Assembly: GCA_007115705.1 (NCBI GenBank)
Contig: QXEO01000464.1
Coordinates: 4,703,559 to 4,767,558, forward strand
Direction of reading: 5' to 3'
Source of the DNA: Dactylis glomerata
Taxonomy: Eukaryota > Streptophyta > Magnoliopsida > Poales > Poaceae
DNA length: 64,000 nucleotides
This document shows, piece by piece, positions 42,470-52,927 of this stretch (the first letter of the stretch is position 1; each line of letters begins with the position of its first letter). Both the position numbers and the translations under genes were made by a program. The notes under the pieces were generated by a model. The model was not told the origin of the DNA. It did not search any database and was given only the letters and a program-made list of their open reading frames with translations.

Positions 42470-45205
42470 ATGGAAGGGGATAAGGATAAAGAAACTTCTC
42501 CCGAGGATACTCCTCCATCTATCTCTTCCTCTTCAATCTCACGTGAGGAGCATTTGGCGTCCTTGGACACAATGCAAACCACTATGAGATTGGAGATGAA
42601 GGCTATGTTTGAGGAATATTTTGGAAGAAAACCTTCCGGGCCCACCGAACCAAACACCACACCTAGTGTGGAACTCTCCTTGGCTAAGGTGAAGCCACCT
42701 AACAATGGCTCCACCTCCGCCAAAAATAAAGGTGACCCTCCTAAGGAAAATGATGGTCCGGCAAAGGGTGCTAACATTCCACCCCCTAACACTTACTCAC
42801 CTCCGCCGGTCCATTATCCTATGCCACACATTAACAACATGGGTTTCCCTCCTAAGCTTGATTCTCGCAATTTTATTAAATGGCAAGGACTAATGAAATC
42901 TCATATTTCTAGCTCTTCTACTCATTTATGGAGAGTCATACAAAATGGCTTTGCACCTCATGATCCTCTCAACTTGACCGGAAGGGAAGAAGTTGATGAG
43001 CAACTCAATGCCACCGCCAAGCATCTCCTTCAACAAGCCGTACCGGATACTCATGCGGTACACGTCAACAACTTGAGCACCGCCAAGGAAGTATGGGACT
43101 ATCTCACTATGCTCTTCATTGGGAATGAAAGTATTCGGTCCTCCAAGTTTGATGAGCTCAAGAGTGAAGAAAGGGATTTCATTATGCGTGATAATGAGAC
43201 TCCCGATGAGATGTACCAAAGGATCTTGGCTCTTGCAACGGCCTTGACCGGATTTGGGTGCAAAGACAATGGTGATGACTATATCAAACGTATGTTCATC
43301 ACCTCCATCAATCCAAGAGAACCCATGCGGTCCGAGATAATCCGTTCAAGACCGGATTTTGGGAGTATGACCTCAAATGAAGTTCTTTGCGAGTTCACCG
43401 CCGTGTCTATCTTGAAGAAGAACGCGGAAGAAACTAGAGCCCGTGTTCTTGCCGGACAAGGTGTTCACAATCTTGCTCTCAAGGCCAAGGTGGTGTCCAA
43501 GCAAGGAGGAGAAGAAGAAGAAATATATGAAGAAGAGTGTTGGTCTACGGAAGATCTCAAGTTGGCACTCCATGAACACTTGGCTCTCAATGCAAGTGCC
43601 TTTTGGGATGCCAACAAGCACAAGACGAAGGGGTCCAAGTTCAAATCCTTTCCAAGAAAAGGTGGTGACTCTAAAGTGAGGCATTGCTACAATTGTGGTG
43701 GAATCAAGCACTTCATCGCCGAATGTCCTTATGTGAACAAGGAGGACAATGAGGGCCGGCTCGTCCCCAAGCGCCGGTCATCCAAGTTCTACCCATCCAA
43801 GAAGCATGGGAACAAGGACAACAAGAAGAAAGGAGAAAGGGTATTGGTGGTTCATGAGGAGTATGACTCCGAGTCCGATGATGATGACTCCATTGATGAA
43901 GAGAATGGAGAAGTGGCCGCCATTACCATTGTCTCCACACCACCTACATCCCTCTTCAACTCACTAAATGAGAATGCCATCATCACCACTCACAAGTGTC
44001 TTATGGCTAAGGCCTCGGAGGTAACCTCATCACCTACTCCTTCATCATCACATTCCAATACTACCTCTTTGGATGATGTGAGTAGTCTTAAGATTAAGAA
44101 AGAACTAGTTTCTTGTGATGATTTTCTTGCTAACATGAAGGGGCCAACCAAGATATACGTTGAGACACTAATGTGTGAACTTGGTGATGCCCATGACACC
44201 ATCAAGGAGAAGGAGGAGTTGGAAAGATTAGCCGCCGATGATATTGGCTCTCTATCAATTGAGCTCGAAGAAGAGCAAAACTTGAGAGTCTCTTTAGAGG
44301 AGAAATTGTTGGGACTAGAAGAGTCTCATAATCTAATCTTGTCAAAACTCACTAAAGAACGTGACCATGCTCTCGCTATGGTCAAGTTGCTTAAAAAGGA
44401 GAAAGTTGAATTTGACGTTGGTCATAATGATCTTTGTGAGAAGTTTGAGAAGCTTGAAGAAGCTCACAAGGCTTTGGAGGGCAAATTCTCTCATCTCACC
44501 AAGATTCGTGAACAACTTCAAATTCAACTAACTATTGAACAATCTAAAGTCCCCCCAATGCAAGTTATTGAAGTTCCTTGTTCTTCTAACTCTATTTGTG
44601 ATCATAGTGATATCATTGAGGAGAACAATAGGTTGAAGGCCGATCTTGCTAAGGGCCTTGCCACTTGCATTCAAGGAGAGAAGAATCTCAATGATCTCTT
44701 GAACAATCAAAGATTGTACAAGGGAAAGGAGGGCCTCGGTTTTGTTGCCGAGTCCTCAAAGAAAGGGGATCTTTGTTTGGTGGCCGAGTCCTCAAAGAAG
44801 AAGAAGAACAAGAAGAACAAGAAGAAGACAAAGCCTGCTGCTGCTCCTACTCCTCATGTCCCCTTTGATATTTGTTACACCGAGGAGGAGTGGGAGGAGC
44901 TGAAAGGAAAGAAGAAAATCGAGGAGACCGGAGTCTCCGGGTCAAAGGCTCCGGAGTCTCCGGTTAGTTCATCTACCTCGGAGTCTCCGCCCCCAAAGAC
45001 CGGAGTCTCCGGCCCTTCTCATAATAATTTTGCAGGAAAATATAATCCTCATTATGTTCTTCTTAGGGACTATTATGGTGATGTCTATGCTAAATATGTT
45101 GGTCCCTATAATGGTTTCATTGAATATGCTATTTGGGTACCTAAGATTCTTGTGACTAACAAAAGAGGACCCATTCAAAGATGGGGACCTAAAACCAAGA
45201 ATTAA
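42470..45205 (+). CDS. Element E Gag, 911 aa, with zinc knuckle and coiled coil
   Basis: Starts 45 bp after the PBS. Order: Ser/Pro-rich start; a UBN2-type capsid region at about residues 120-300 (FPPKLDSRNFIKWQG, EVWDYLTMLFIG, then SSKFDELKSEERDF); a CCHC knuckle CYNCGGIKHFIAEC near 404-417; a Lys-rich and acidic linker; a long Glu/Lys/Leu coiled coil at about 570-770; and a Lys-rich KKKKNKKNKKK patch. The C-terminal segment holds repeated GVSG and PESP units, encoded by GGAGTCTCCGG copies. Length far exceeds ordinary Copia gag (about 300-400 aa) but suits Sireviruses. The frame ends in TAA just before pol, which lies in a different frame. Confidence 0.88.
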   Translation: MEGDKDKETSPEDTPPSISSSSISREEHLASLDTMQTTMRLEMKAMFEEYFGRKPSGPTEPNTTPSVELSLAKVKPPNNGSTSAKNKGDPPKENDGPAKGANIPPPNTYSPPPVHYPMPHINNMGFPPKLDSRNFIKWQGLMKSHISSSSTHLWRVIQNGFAPHDPLNLTGREEVDEQLNATAKHLLQQAVPDTHAVHVNNLSTAKEVWDYLTMLFIGNESIRSSKFDELKSEERDFIMRDNETPDEMYQRILALATALTGFGCKDNGDDYIKRMFITSINPREPMRSEIIRSRPDFGSMTSNEVLCEFTAVSILKKNAEETRARVLAGQGVHNLALKAKVVSKQGGEEEEIYEEECWSTEDLKLALHEHLALNASAFWDANKHKTKGSKFKSFPRKGGDSKVRHCYNCGGIKHFIAECPYVNKEDNEGRLVPKRRSSKFYPSKKHGNKDNKKKGERVLVVHEEYDSESDDDDSIDEENGEVAAITIVSTPPTSLFNSLNENAIITTHKCLMAKASEVTSSPTPSSSHSNTTSLDDVSSLKIKKELVSCDDFLANMKGPTKIYVETLMCELGDAHDTIKEKEELERLAADDIGSLSIELEEEQNLRVSLEEKLLGLEESHNLILSKLTKERDHALAMVKLLKKEKVEFDVGHNDLCEKFEKLEEAHKALEGKFSHLTKIREQLQIQLTIEQSKVPPMQVIEVPCSSNSICDHSDIIEENNRLKADLAKGLATCIQGEKNLNDLLNNQRLYKGKEGLGFVAESSKKGDLCLVAESSKKKKNKKNKKKTKPAAAPTPHVPFDICYTEEEWEELKGKKKIEETGVSGSKAPESPVSSSTSESPPPKTGVSGPSHNNFAGKYNPHYVLLRDYYGDVYAKYVGPYNGFIEYAIWVPKILVTNKRGPIQRWGPKTKN

Positions 45206-45215
45206 TCTCGTGTAG

Positions 45216-48200
45216 GACATTGCTTCCGGAGGAGTAAAATGGATTATTGATAGTGGTGCCACAAGCCACATGACCGGAAGCAAAAATATTGTGGAAGATC
45301 TAAAGCCCAATACTTCAAATGTCACGGTCTCTTATGGTGATAATTCATCCTCTAAGGTACTTGGTTTCGGTAAGGTGGTGATCACTCCGGACGTGTCCCT
45401 AGTGAATGTCATGCTTGTCGAAACCATTGGTTATAATCTACTTTCCGTTCATCAACTTGCTACTATGGGCTATGCCACATATTTTGATGTTGATATTGTG
45501 GTCGTCATGTGGAGTAAGTCTCTCAAGGTTGCCTTTGTTGGGTATGTCGAAAATGGCTTGTATGTGGTGGACTTTTCGGAGAAACCCACTACGGTCGCGA
45601 TATGCCTAATTGCTAAGGCCGACGTGGGATGGCTTTGGCATCGCCGGTTAGCCCACGTCAATATGAGAGCTTTGCAAAATCTCTACACCGGCGGCCACAT
45701 ACTCGGACTAAAGGATGTTTCTTTTGCCAAAGATCGTGTTTGTAGGGCATGTATTGAAGGAAAGATGCATGAAACAAGTCATCCAAGCAAGACTATTATC
45801 TCTTCCAAGAGGTGCTTGGAGCTCCTTCACATGGATCTCTTTGGACCTCCCACTTATGCAAGTCTTGGTGGCAAGAAATATTGCTTGGTGATTGTCGATG
45901 ACTATTCAAGATACACTTGGGTTTATTTCTTTGAGTTCAAGAGTGAGACCCAACAAACCGTCAAAGACTTTGCCACCGAAGTTGAGCGTCAATTCAATAC
46001 CACCATATTGACTATAAGAAGTGACAATGGCACCGAGTTCAAGAACTACTCCTTAAATGAGTTTCTTAGTGATGCGGGTATCAAACATCAATATTCCGCT
46101 GCATATACCCCGCAACAAAATGGAGTTGCCGAGAGGAAGAACCGGACTCTTATGGATGCGGCAAGAACTATGTTGGCGGAGTTCAAGTCTCCATACAACT
46201 TTTGGGCCGAAGCTATCAATACCGCATGCCATGCCACCAACCGGCTTTATCTCCGCAAGAACTTGAACAAGACTCCATATGAAATTCTTACCGGGCAAAA
46301 GCCCAACATCAAGTACTTCCGGGTATTTGGTTGTAAGTGTTTCTATCTCAAGAAAGGTGTTCGTTTGTCAAAATTTGATTTTGAAGCTTTAGAGGGTATC
46401 TTTGTTGGTTACTCCACGGACTCACATTCCTATAGGATCTATAGCAAGTCCACCGGGCATGTTATAGAGACTTGTAATGTGAGGTTCGATGAGGATAATG
46501 GTTCCTTTGTAGGACAAAGTTGTGTTCGTGATGTAGGTGACGAAATTCCTCCCCAAGCCATAAGAAGAATGGGTGTCGGATTCTTCCGGCCCATTGAGGG
46601 ACACCTTTTGGCCGAAGGAGAAGGACAATGCTCTACACATGTGGAGCCTTCACCTGCTGAACACATACAGGACATTGACCAAAGACAAGCTGCACACCCT
46701 CAACCTCAAGATCATCCCACCGAGCAATCTTGCCCGGAGTCTCCGACCCCTGTGGTCCGGACTCTCCGGCCTATACCGGAGTCTCCGGGTATGGATACCG
46801 GAGTCTCCGGGGGTGATCAAGCCTTTGATGAAGATCCTTCGGAATTCCGTGGCTATGGGCCACTTGATGATCAAGGCAATCCACTTGATGGTCATGGCGA
46901 GGACCAGAACAGTGATCATGAAGATGATCAAGTAGTCTCTCAAGAATCTCCTCTTGAGGCTCGCACTCGCTGTGAGAAGAAGCTTGAGTCCATTCTACGA
47001 CGAAGAAGCATATCCTTGGAAAATGTGGTTGGGAGTGTTCGTAAAGGTGTCTCCACTAGGAGGCAACTTTCTAACTTTTGCTCTCATCATGCTTTTGTCT
47101 CTTGTGTAGAACCCAAGAAAGTTTATGAGGCGCTTGAGGATCCGGATTGGCTTGATGCCATGCATGATGAACTCAACAACTTCGAGCGCAACAATGTGTG
47201 GACTCTAGTAGAAAGGCCTAAAGATTGCCGTAATGTCATTGGGACCAAGTGGATCTTCAAGAACAAGCAAGATGCAAATGGCATAGTCATACGTAATAAG
47301 GCAAGATTGGTGGCTCAAGGTTTCTCCCAAGTTGAGGGTATTGACTTTGGTGAAACTTTCGCTCCCGTTGCCCGTCTTGAATCCATTCGCATCTTACTTG
47401 CATATGCATCACATCATAACTTTAATCTTCAACAAATGGATGTTAAAAGTGCATTTCTCAACGGTCCCTTAAATGAATTGGTTTTTGTGAAGCAACCCCC
47501 GGGCTTCGAAAACCCTAAGTTTCCTAACCACGTTTACAAACTTGATAAGGCACTCTATGGCCTCAAACAAGCCCCACGTGCGTGGTATGAGCACCTTAAA
47601 GAGTTGTTGGTTGATCGTGGTTTTGAAATTGGGGTGATCGATCCCACTCTTTTTACTAAGAAGGTCAATGGGGAGCTTTTCATTTGCCAAATATATGTTG
47701 ATGATATTATATTTGGTTCTACTAACAAAGCTTTCAATAATGAGTTTGCCAAGCTCATGACCGACAAGTTTGAGATGTCTATGATGGGGGAGTTGGAGTT
47801 CTTCCTTGGATTTGAAGTTAAACAATTGAAGGGAGGGACTTTTGTGAACCAAGCCAAATATACCCAAGACATGCTCAAGAGGTTCGAGATGATAGGAGTC
47901 AAAGGTGCAAAGACTCCCATGCCAACAAAGGTTAATCTTGATCTCGATCCTAATGGTAAAGAAGTGGATCAAAAACTCTATAGATCTATGATTGGTTCCT
48001 TGCTTTACCTTTGTGCATCTAGACCGGACATTATGTTAAGTGTGGGAGTTTGTGCACGTTTTCAAGCCGCACCAAAGGAAAGCCACTTAGTGGCGGTCAA
48101 GAGAATCTTTCGATATTTGGTGAATACCCCTAACTTTGGTCTTTGGTATCCAAAAGGAGCAAGTTTTGATCTTATAGGTTACTCGGATTCGGATTGGGCG

Positions 48201-48647
48201 GGAGACAAAGTGGAATGGAAATCAACCTCCGGGGCTTGCCAATTTCTTGGTAGGTCTTTGGTGTGTTGGTCATCTAAGAAACAAAATTGTGTGTCTCTCT
48301 CTACCACCGAAGCCGAATATGTAGCCGCGGCTAGTTGTTGTGCACAACTCTTATGGATGAGGTAAACTTTGAAGGATTACGGTGTCATTTTTGACAAAGT
48401 GCCTCTTTTGTGTGATAATGAAAGTGCAATCAAGATCGCTCACAACCCGGTGCAACACAATAAGACGAAGCATATTGAGATTCGTCATCATTTCATTCGG
48501 GATCATGTCAACCGAGGAGAAATTGATCTATCTTATGTTGGCACTCATGAGCAACTTGCCGATATATTCACAAAGCCTCTTGATGAAGCAAGATTCCGGG
48601 AATTGAGGCATGAACTAAATATCATTGATTCAAGCAATGTGGCTTGA
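45216..48647 (+). pseudogene. Element E Pol (protease, integrase, RT, RNase H) with one premature stop
   Basis: Open from 45216; the first ATG is at 45270. Protease IIDSGATSH; zinc-binding pre-integrase region WHRRLAHVN..CRACIEGK; integrase core with LLHMDLFGP, RSDNGTEF and GVAERKN (the D, D and E residues are present). A Pro-rich linker with GGAGTCTCCGG copies (46736-46812) follows, then RT with intact YVDDIIFG, and RNase H with SDSDWAG and TEAEYVA. A TAA at 48363-48365 (CAA expected from family context) interrupts RNase H about 95 codons before the natural end at 48647. The 5' border carries TAA (gag frame) and TAG (45213-45215, pol frame), so gag and pol are not fused. It is probably inactive or needs readthrough. 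Confidence 0.88.
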
Positions 48648-49399
48648 GCTAGGTGCATTTACTCCCATACTCTAACGCGTGTGTTGTTCTAGATGTGGGC
48701 ATGGATATAGGGGGAGTGCGGTCCAAATTGATTGGGCTATCCCTCCCCCCATAATGCCAATAGTAAGCGTATTGTTCTATCTTGTCATTTGTGACACCTT
48801 TGAGCTTAATCGATGAGTCTAGGTTTTGGGCCCAAGATATATCTTCGCGGTGCCATACCTTTGTACTCATACATGGTGGCCCTTTGGTCACCAACCTCCC
48901 TAGTGGAGGAGTTTCCCATTTGGTTTTATTGCCTTATTTTTATGGGAAGATGCTCATGTTTGGTCTTATTTGATTTTGTTTGCATGTTTGCAAACATGAG
49001 CATGTTGTACCACACAGTGACAATGTGTCCATCCCAAGCCCATCTCATCCTAAAACAAATCTAATCTCTAATTGACATGTCCTACACACCATAAATGTTG
49101 ATCTGGTCGAGGGGGGCCGGAGACTCCGGGGCTTACAGCCCGGAGACTCCGGTGGGCCGGAGACTCCGGGGTAAGTACCGGAGACTCCGGCCCGGGCAGT
49201 TTCAAAAATCACTCAGGGCACGGGGTGGGGAAGAACGGTTCATTCTTCCCCATCCGCCCCCGTGCCCTACACTCGCCCCCTGCCGCCCCCTCTTCATAGA
49301 TCGACGCCCGGAGCTCTCCCAAGCCCCGGGATCCGCCGTGCCACCGGCCAATCTTCCCTTGGAGGTTGTGGGATCCTCCCCACCGACCGATTTGCGCCA
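48648..49399 (+). other. Element E spacer between pol and the extra ORF
   Basis: Contains an AGGGGGAG tract (48709-48716) and, at 49116-49190, four GGAGACTCCGG copies. The rest has no long ATG-started frame. The frame of the following ORF is open upstream to about 49262 but lacks an ATG there, so the start is placed at 49400. Confidence 0.6.
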
Positions 49400-50968
49400 A
49401 TGGACTCCGGTGCAGGTGGTTCTCGGAAGCCGGCAGCCCATAGCAAGGACAAGTTGGTTGTCAATCCCGCCACAGGGGAGCTTTCTCAGAGGTCTATCAT
49501 TGCTCAGCAAGCTAGAGATGCTAAGAGGCTCAAGACAAGGATGGCCGAAGAGGAACGAGCTGAGGCAGCTAAGAAGGTCAAGTTTGATAGTCTTGTGACT
49601 CTGGAAGGGCTATCAGCATCTGAGTTTGTTGAAATGAGGAAGAGGGATATGTACACTCTCGCGCGGAACTCCCGCGACCGTTGCTTTTTCCGCAAAGAGC
49701 AAGAGCTGATCATGAAGGAATTCTATGCTTCCCTCAAGAAGTATCCGGTTTGCCCTCAGACGGTGATGGATTTCTCTCACTTTGCCAAGTACAGTGCATA
49801 CTTCGGAGAGGCTGTGTGGATCACTCGCAAGCTTGGGCTCCATCCACTCATGAAGATTCAAGAGTCCTACAACATCACATTGGTCCAACAGTTCTTTGCT
49901 ACCTTGGTGTTTGGAGATGGTGAGGAGATCCCCATGACTTGGATGACCGGAGAAGAGGTTTGTCACTCCAACTTCATGGACTTTGCTGCTCTCCTTGGAT
50001 ATGAGTTCCGTGGTGCTACTACTCCTAGTGGCATGAGGATGCATGTGGATGGGGAGTACTATGAGAAGAAGAAGCTTGCTCCTCTCTACACCGGGAATGA
50101 CAAGAAGATTGTCATTGGGGGCACTCTTGGGCTGTCCAAACGGTCCAACATCTTGCTCCGCATATTACGGGCCTCCATTGCCCCTCAAGCCGGCAACTTT
50201 GATGCTATTCGCAAGGCCTTGGTGAATCTCTTGGCCTACTCTCATGAAGTCTATTGCCAAGGAGAAACCGCACATGTTGAGCCGCTTGATGTGATGGATT
50301 TCATTCACAAGGAAATCAATGATTGCATTCTCAGCAAGAAGACTCCTCTCTATGCCCCATTTATCATGAGGCTCATCCGTGCTCAAGGTCTCAACCTTCC
50401 TCTTCTCGATGCAAACTTTGTGGATCACAAGGTTGTGAAGCTTCAACGCAAAGAACCCACCGGTCACTCCAAGGAACCTTTTGCTCCAATGAGAGGTGAA
50501 GATGATGATGCCTTTGCCGAGGGAGTGTCCACTAGAAGGGGCCCAAGGATGAAGCATGCTAGCAATGCCGGCTCTAGCTCCAACAATGAGTTTGCTCAAG
50601 AGTACAAGAAGCTCAATTGGTTCCAAAGGAATGTGCTTTGCATGAATGTGGACATCCGCCACAAGCAATATGAGAGCTACATCGCTCAAAAGCACATCAA
50701 TGACAATCAAGCTGTTCTTCACAAGGCCTTTCGGAAATCTCAACCGGGCTATGTGGAATCACCTCCTTCCTCTTCTTCATCCGGTACTCACAGCTATGGC
50801 AAGTGGAGCAAGGGTCTGACTGACTGGCAGGCATTTGAGGAGGTCACCTCTGGCACCTCCAATGTGCGTCATGGCAAGAAGCCCATGGCTTCTGATGATA
50901 TTGAAGAAGGAGATGAGGACTTCAATGCCGGTTCCGAGGACGAGCCCGAGGATGAAGACGACGAGTGA
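49400..50968 (+). CDS. Element E post-pol ORF (env-like position), 522 aa
   Basis: A single intact frame from ATG 49400 to TGA, between pol and the 3' LTR. The N-terminus is basic and Lys-rich (AAHSKDKLVVNP, ARDAKRLKTRM). A central globular part contains EVCHSNFMDFAALLGYEFRG and SNILLRILRASIAP, reminiscent of the domain called putative plant transposon protein in grass retroelements. The C-terminus is Ser-rich, then strongly acidic (a run of Asp/Glu ends the protein). No signal peptide or transmembrane segment is visible, so a true envelope role is unlikely. Sireviruses often carry an ORF here. Function unknown; intactness suggests it contributes to the element. Confidence 0.8.
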   Translation: MDSGAGGSRKPAAHSKDKLVVNPATGELSQRSIIAQQARDAKRLKTRMAEEERAEAAKKVKFDSLVTLEGLSASEFVEMRKRDMYTLARNSRDRCFFRKEQELIMKEFYASLKKYPVCPQTVMDFSHFAKYSAYFGEAVWITRKLGLHPLMKIQESYNITLVQQFFATLVFGDGEEIPMTWMTGEEVCHSNFMDFAALLGYEFRGATTPSGMRMHVDGEYYEKKKLAPLYTGNDKKIVIGGTLGLSKRSNILLRILRASIAPQAGNFDAIRKALVNLLAYSHEVYCQGETAHVEPLDVMDFIHKEINDCILSKKTPLYAPFIMRLIRAQGLNLPLLDANFVDHKVVKLQRKEPTGHSKEPFAPMRGEDDDAFAEGVSTRRGPRMKHASNAGSSSNNEFAQEYKKLNWFQRNVLCMNVDIRHKQYESYIAQKHINDNQAVLHKAFRKSQPGYVESPPSSSSSGTHSYGKWSKGLTDWQAFEEVTSGTSNVRHGKKPMASDDIEEGDEDFNAGSEDEPEDEDDE

Positions 50969-51475
50969 TCTCATGGGCGTGTAGCATCGCTCTTTTCCCT
51001 TTTTGGTGTCTCGATGCCAAAGGGGGAGAAGTAGCTCTACTAGGTTGTCTTCGTTGGGATTTGCATGGGGTGGTTATTTGGATTTGCACTTCGTTTGCTT
51101 TGCTTTGGTCGAGACACAACTTCATGGACTTTCATGTTGTGTCTCATCTATCTTAGTGTTGAACCGTTTAAATGTGTGTGGTATGTTATGTGTGTGAGAC
51201 TTAAGTGCTTATGTTGCTTAGTAAGACTATTAAATGTGTGCTATATTGTTAGTCTTACTTATATGCTTATTGGTTAGTCTCATATATTATTTCTTGCACT
51301 TGGTATAATTGTAAAATATATAGGGGGAGTGATGATTCTTACTTGTGTGGCTCATGTTCAAATGCAAATGGTGTTGTGCACACAAGTAGGGGGAGCTTTT
51401 GCTATATATTTCATTTTATTGTGTTTATATCTTGCAAATCCTTATGTTGTCATCAAACACCAAAAAGGGGGAGAT
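50969..51475 (+). other. Element E 3' non-coding region with repeated polypurine tracts
   Basis: AGGGGGAG occurs at 51021-51028, 51322-51329, 51388-51395 and 51466-51473. The last, within CCAAAAAGGGGGAGAT, abuts the 3' LTR and is the functional plus-strand primer. A T-rich stretch with repeated GTGTGTGG/TTATGT phrases lies between. No coding sequence. Confidence 0.75.
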
Positions 51476-52800
51476 TGAAAGGGCATTTCCCTAATAAATG
51501 TATTTTGGTGTTTGTTAACAACATTTGGTGAATTAACCATTCTATTTAAGTTCTGCAGATTTTCTAGGTTAATTCAGAATCTCGCGGAGGTTCACCCAAA
51601 AAGGGAAGAAAAGATCGAAGCCCGTAGTCCAGTAGTGGAGTTAGGGCTTAGTGGTCTAATAGGGTGCTTTGCGAAGGTGGAATTGGTGGAGAGGGGATCC
51701 TCGAAGTACTGCTGTTGCTACTTCTAGGGCGGAGACTCCGGCCCTAGTGGCCGGAGACTCCGGCCTAGGAGTATCGCCCGAGCAATCCTCCCAGTTGGTC
51801 TAAGCAGAGACCAGCCCGGAGTTGGGCCGGAGACTTTGTCTCTGGCCGGAGACTCCGGGTGGGGCGGAGACTCCGGTCCCAGTGGCCGGAGACTCCGGTC
51901 TGTCTGGCTGGGCTAGGGTTTGCTAAAGGTTTGGTCTATGCAGTGACCAGGCCGGAGTTGGGCCGGAGACTTCTGTCTCTGGCCGGAGACTCCGGCCCTG
52001 GAGTCACTTAGGGCGGAGACTCCGGCCCTCCTGGCCGGAGACTCCGGCCCTAGTCGACCAGCAACGGCTACATTTCGAGGAGGAGTATATAAAGCCTTCT
52101 TCTTCCCCAAGTGAAGGCTGCGGCTTCCACTCTCTCTCCTCCATTGTTCCAAAGCTTCAAAGCTCAAGTTCTCTCTCCCTAGCCAATAGAACTCAAAGCC
52201 CTTTTGGGATTTGAGGGAGAAGACCTAGATCTACACTTCCACCAAGGCGATTTGATTTCCCCCCTCTCTTTGTTGAGGGGCTTGTTACTTGTGTGATTCA
52301 TCGGATTACTAGCCGGAAGAAGCCGTCCCCCAAGCTTGACTTTGTGTGTAAGAGCTTGGTGGGCCTATTGGGAGCCTCCAATTGAGTTGTGGAGCTTTTC
52401 CCAATACTTTGTGTAAAGGTGTCGTGCCGCCTTCAAGGGCATCGCTTAGTGGAGCGTGAACTCGCCTTTGTGGCTTGTTCACCAGAGAATAGGGTGAGCC
52501 TTTGTGGCGTTGGTGGCCTTTGTGGCACCACACCTCTCCAACGTAGACGTACTTCCCGTAACAAGGAAGGAACTACGGGAATACATCCTCGTGTCTTCGT
52601 GTCTCCATTGCGGTGACCTCTATCCTTTACTTGTGCCTTTACTTATATTGTTATTGCTAGCTTGCTTGTCACTCTAGGTAAATTCACTTAGTATCACATC
52701 TAGAGAATTTACCTTCTTGTCTAGCCTTAACTTGAAAAGAATTAAATTTATTGGGTAGCTCCTATTCACCCCCCCTCTAGTCGCTCATACGATCCTTTCA
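51476..52800 (+). repeat. 3' LTR of element E
   Basis: 1325 bp, TGAAAGGGC to CGATCCTTTCA, followed by GATTT. Same GGAGACTCCGG cluster and TATA box as the 5' copy. Confidence 0.92.
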
Positions 52801-52822
52801 GATTTGATATGGTATCAGAGCC
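52801..52822 (+). promoter_or_regulatory. Element C: end of 5' LTR and primer-binding site
   Basis: GATTT (duplicated by E), then GATA completes the 169-bp LTR, then TGGTATCAGAGCC, the initiator tRNA-Met PBS, starts at 52810. The LTR promoter is now about 11.7 kb upstream of this PBS. Confidence 0.85.
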
Positions 52823-52927
52823 TGTCAATCGCTAAACAATCACTCCAAGATTCGTCTCCTCTCGATCGCTTCAGTCGCCGTCGCTTTTTATCGCCAAGTT
52901 CTCGATCACCAGATCATCATCGTCATC

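Larger units (their letters stand above)
41087..52800 (+). mobile_element. Sirevirus-like Copia retrotransposon E, nested in the 5' LTR of C
   Basis: Two 1325-bp LTRs (41087-42411, 51476-52800), with the 5-bp duplication GATTT (41082-41086, 52801-52805). PBS TGGTATCAGAGC at 42414-42425. Order: long coiled-coil gag, Copia-order pol (protease, integrase, RT, RNase H), then an extra ORF before the 3' LTR. Five AGGGGGAG tracts occur between pol and the 3' LTR. Very long gag, a post-pol ORF, repeated polypurine tracts and palindromic LTR motifs are Sirevirus (Maximus lineage) hallmarks. About seven LTR differences were counted by eye (about 0.5%), a young insertion. Confidence 0.92.

Noticed and set aside
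47469..47972. Minus-strand frames of 121-167 codons
   Set aside because: Antisense shadows of the reverse transcriptase of element E.
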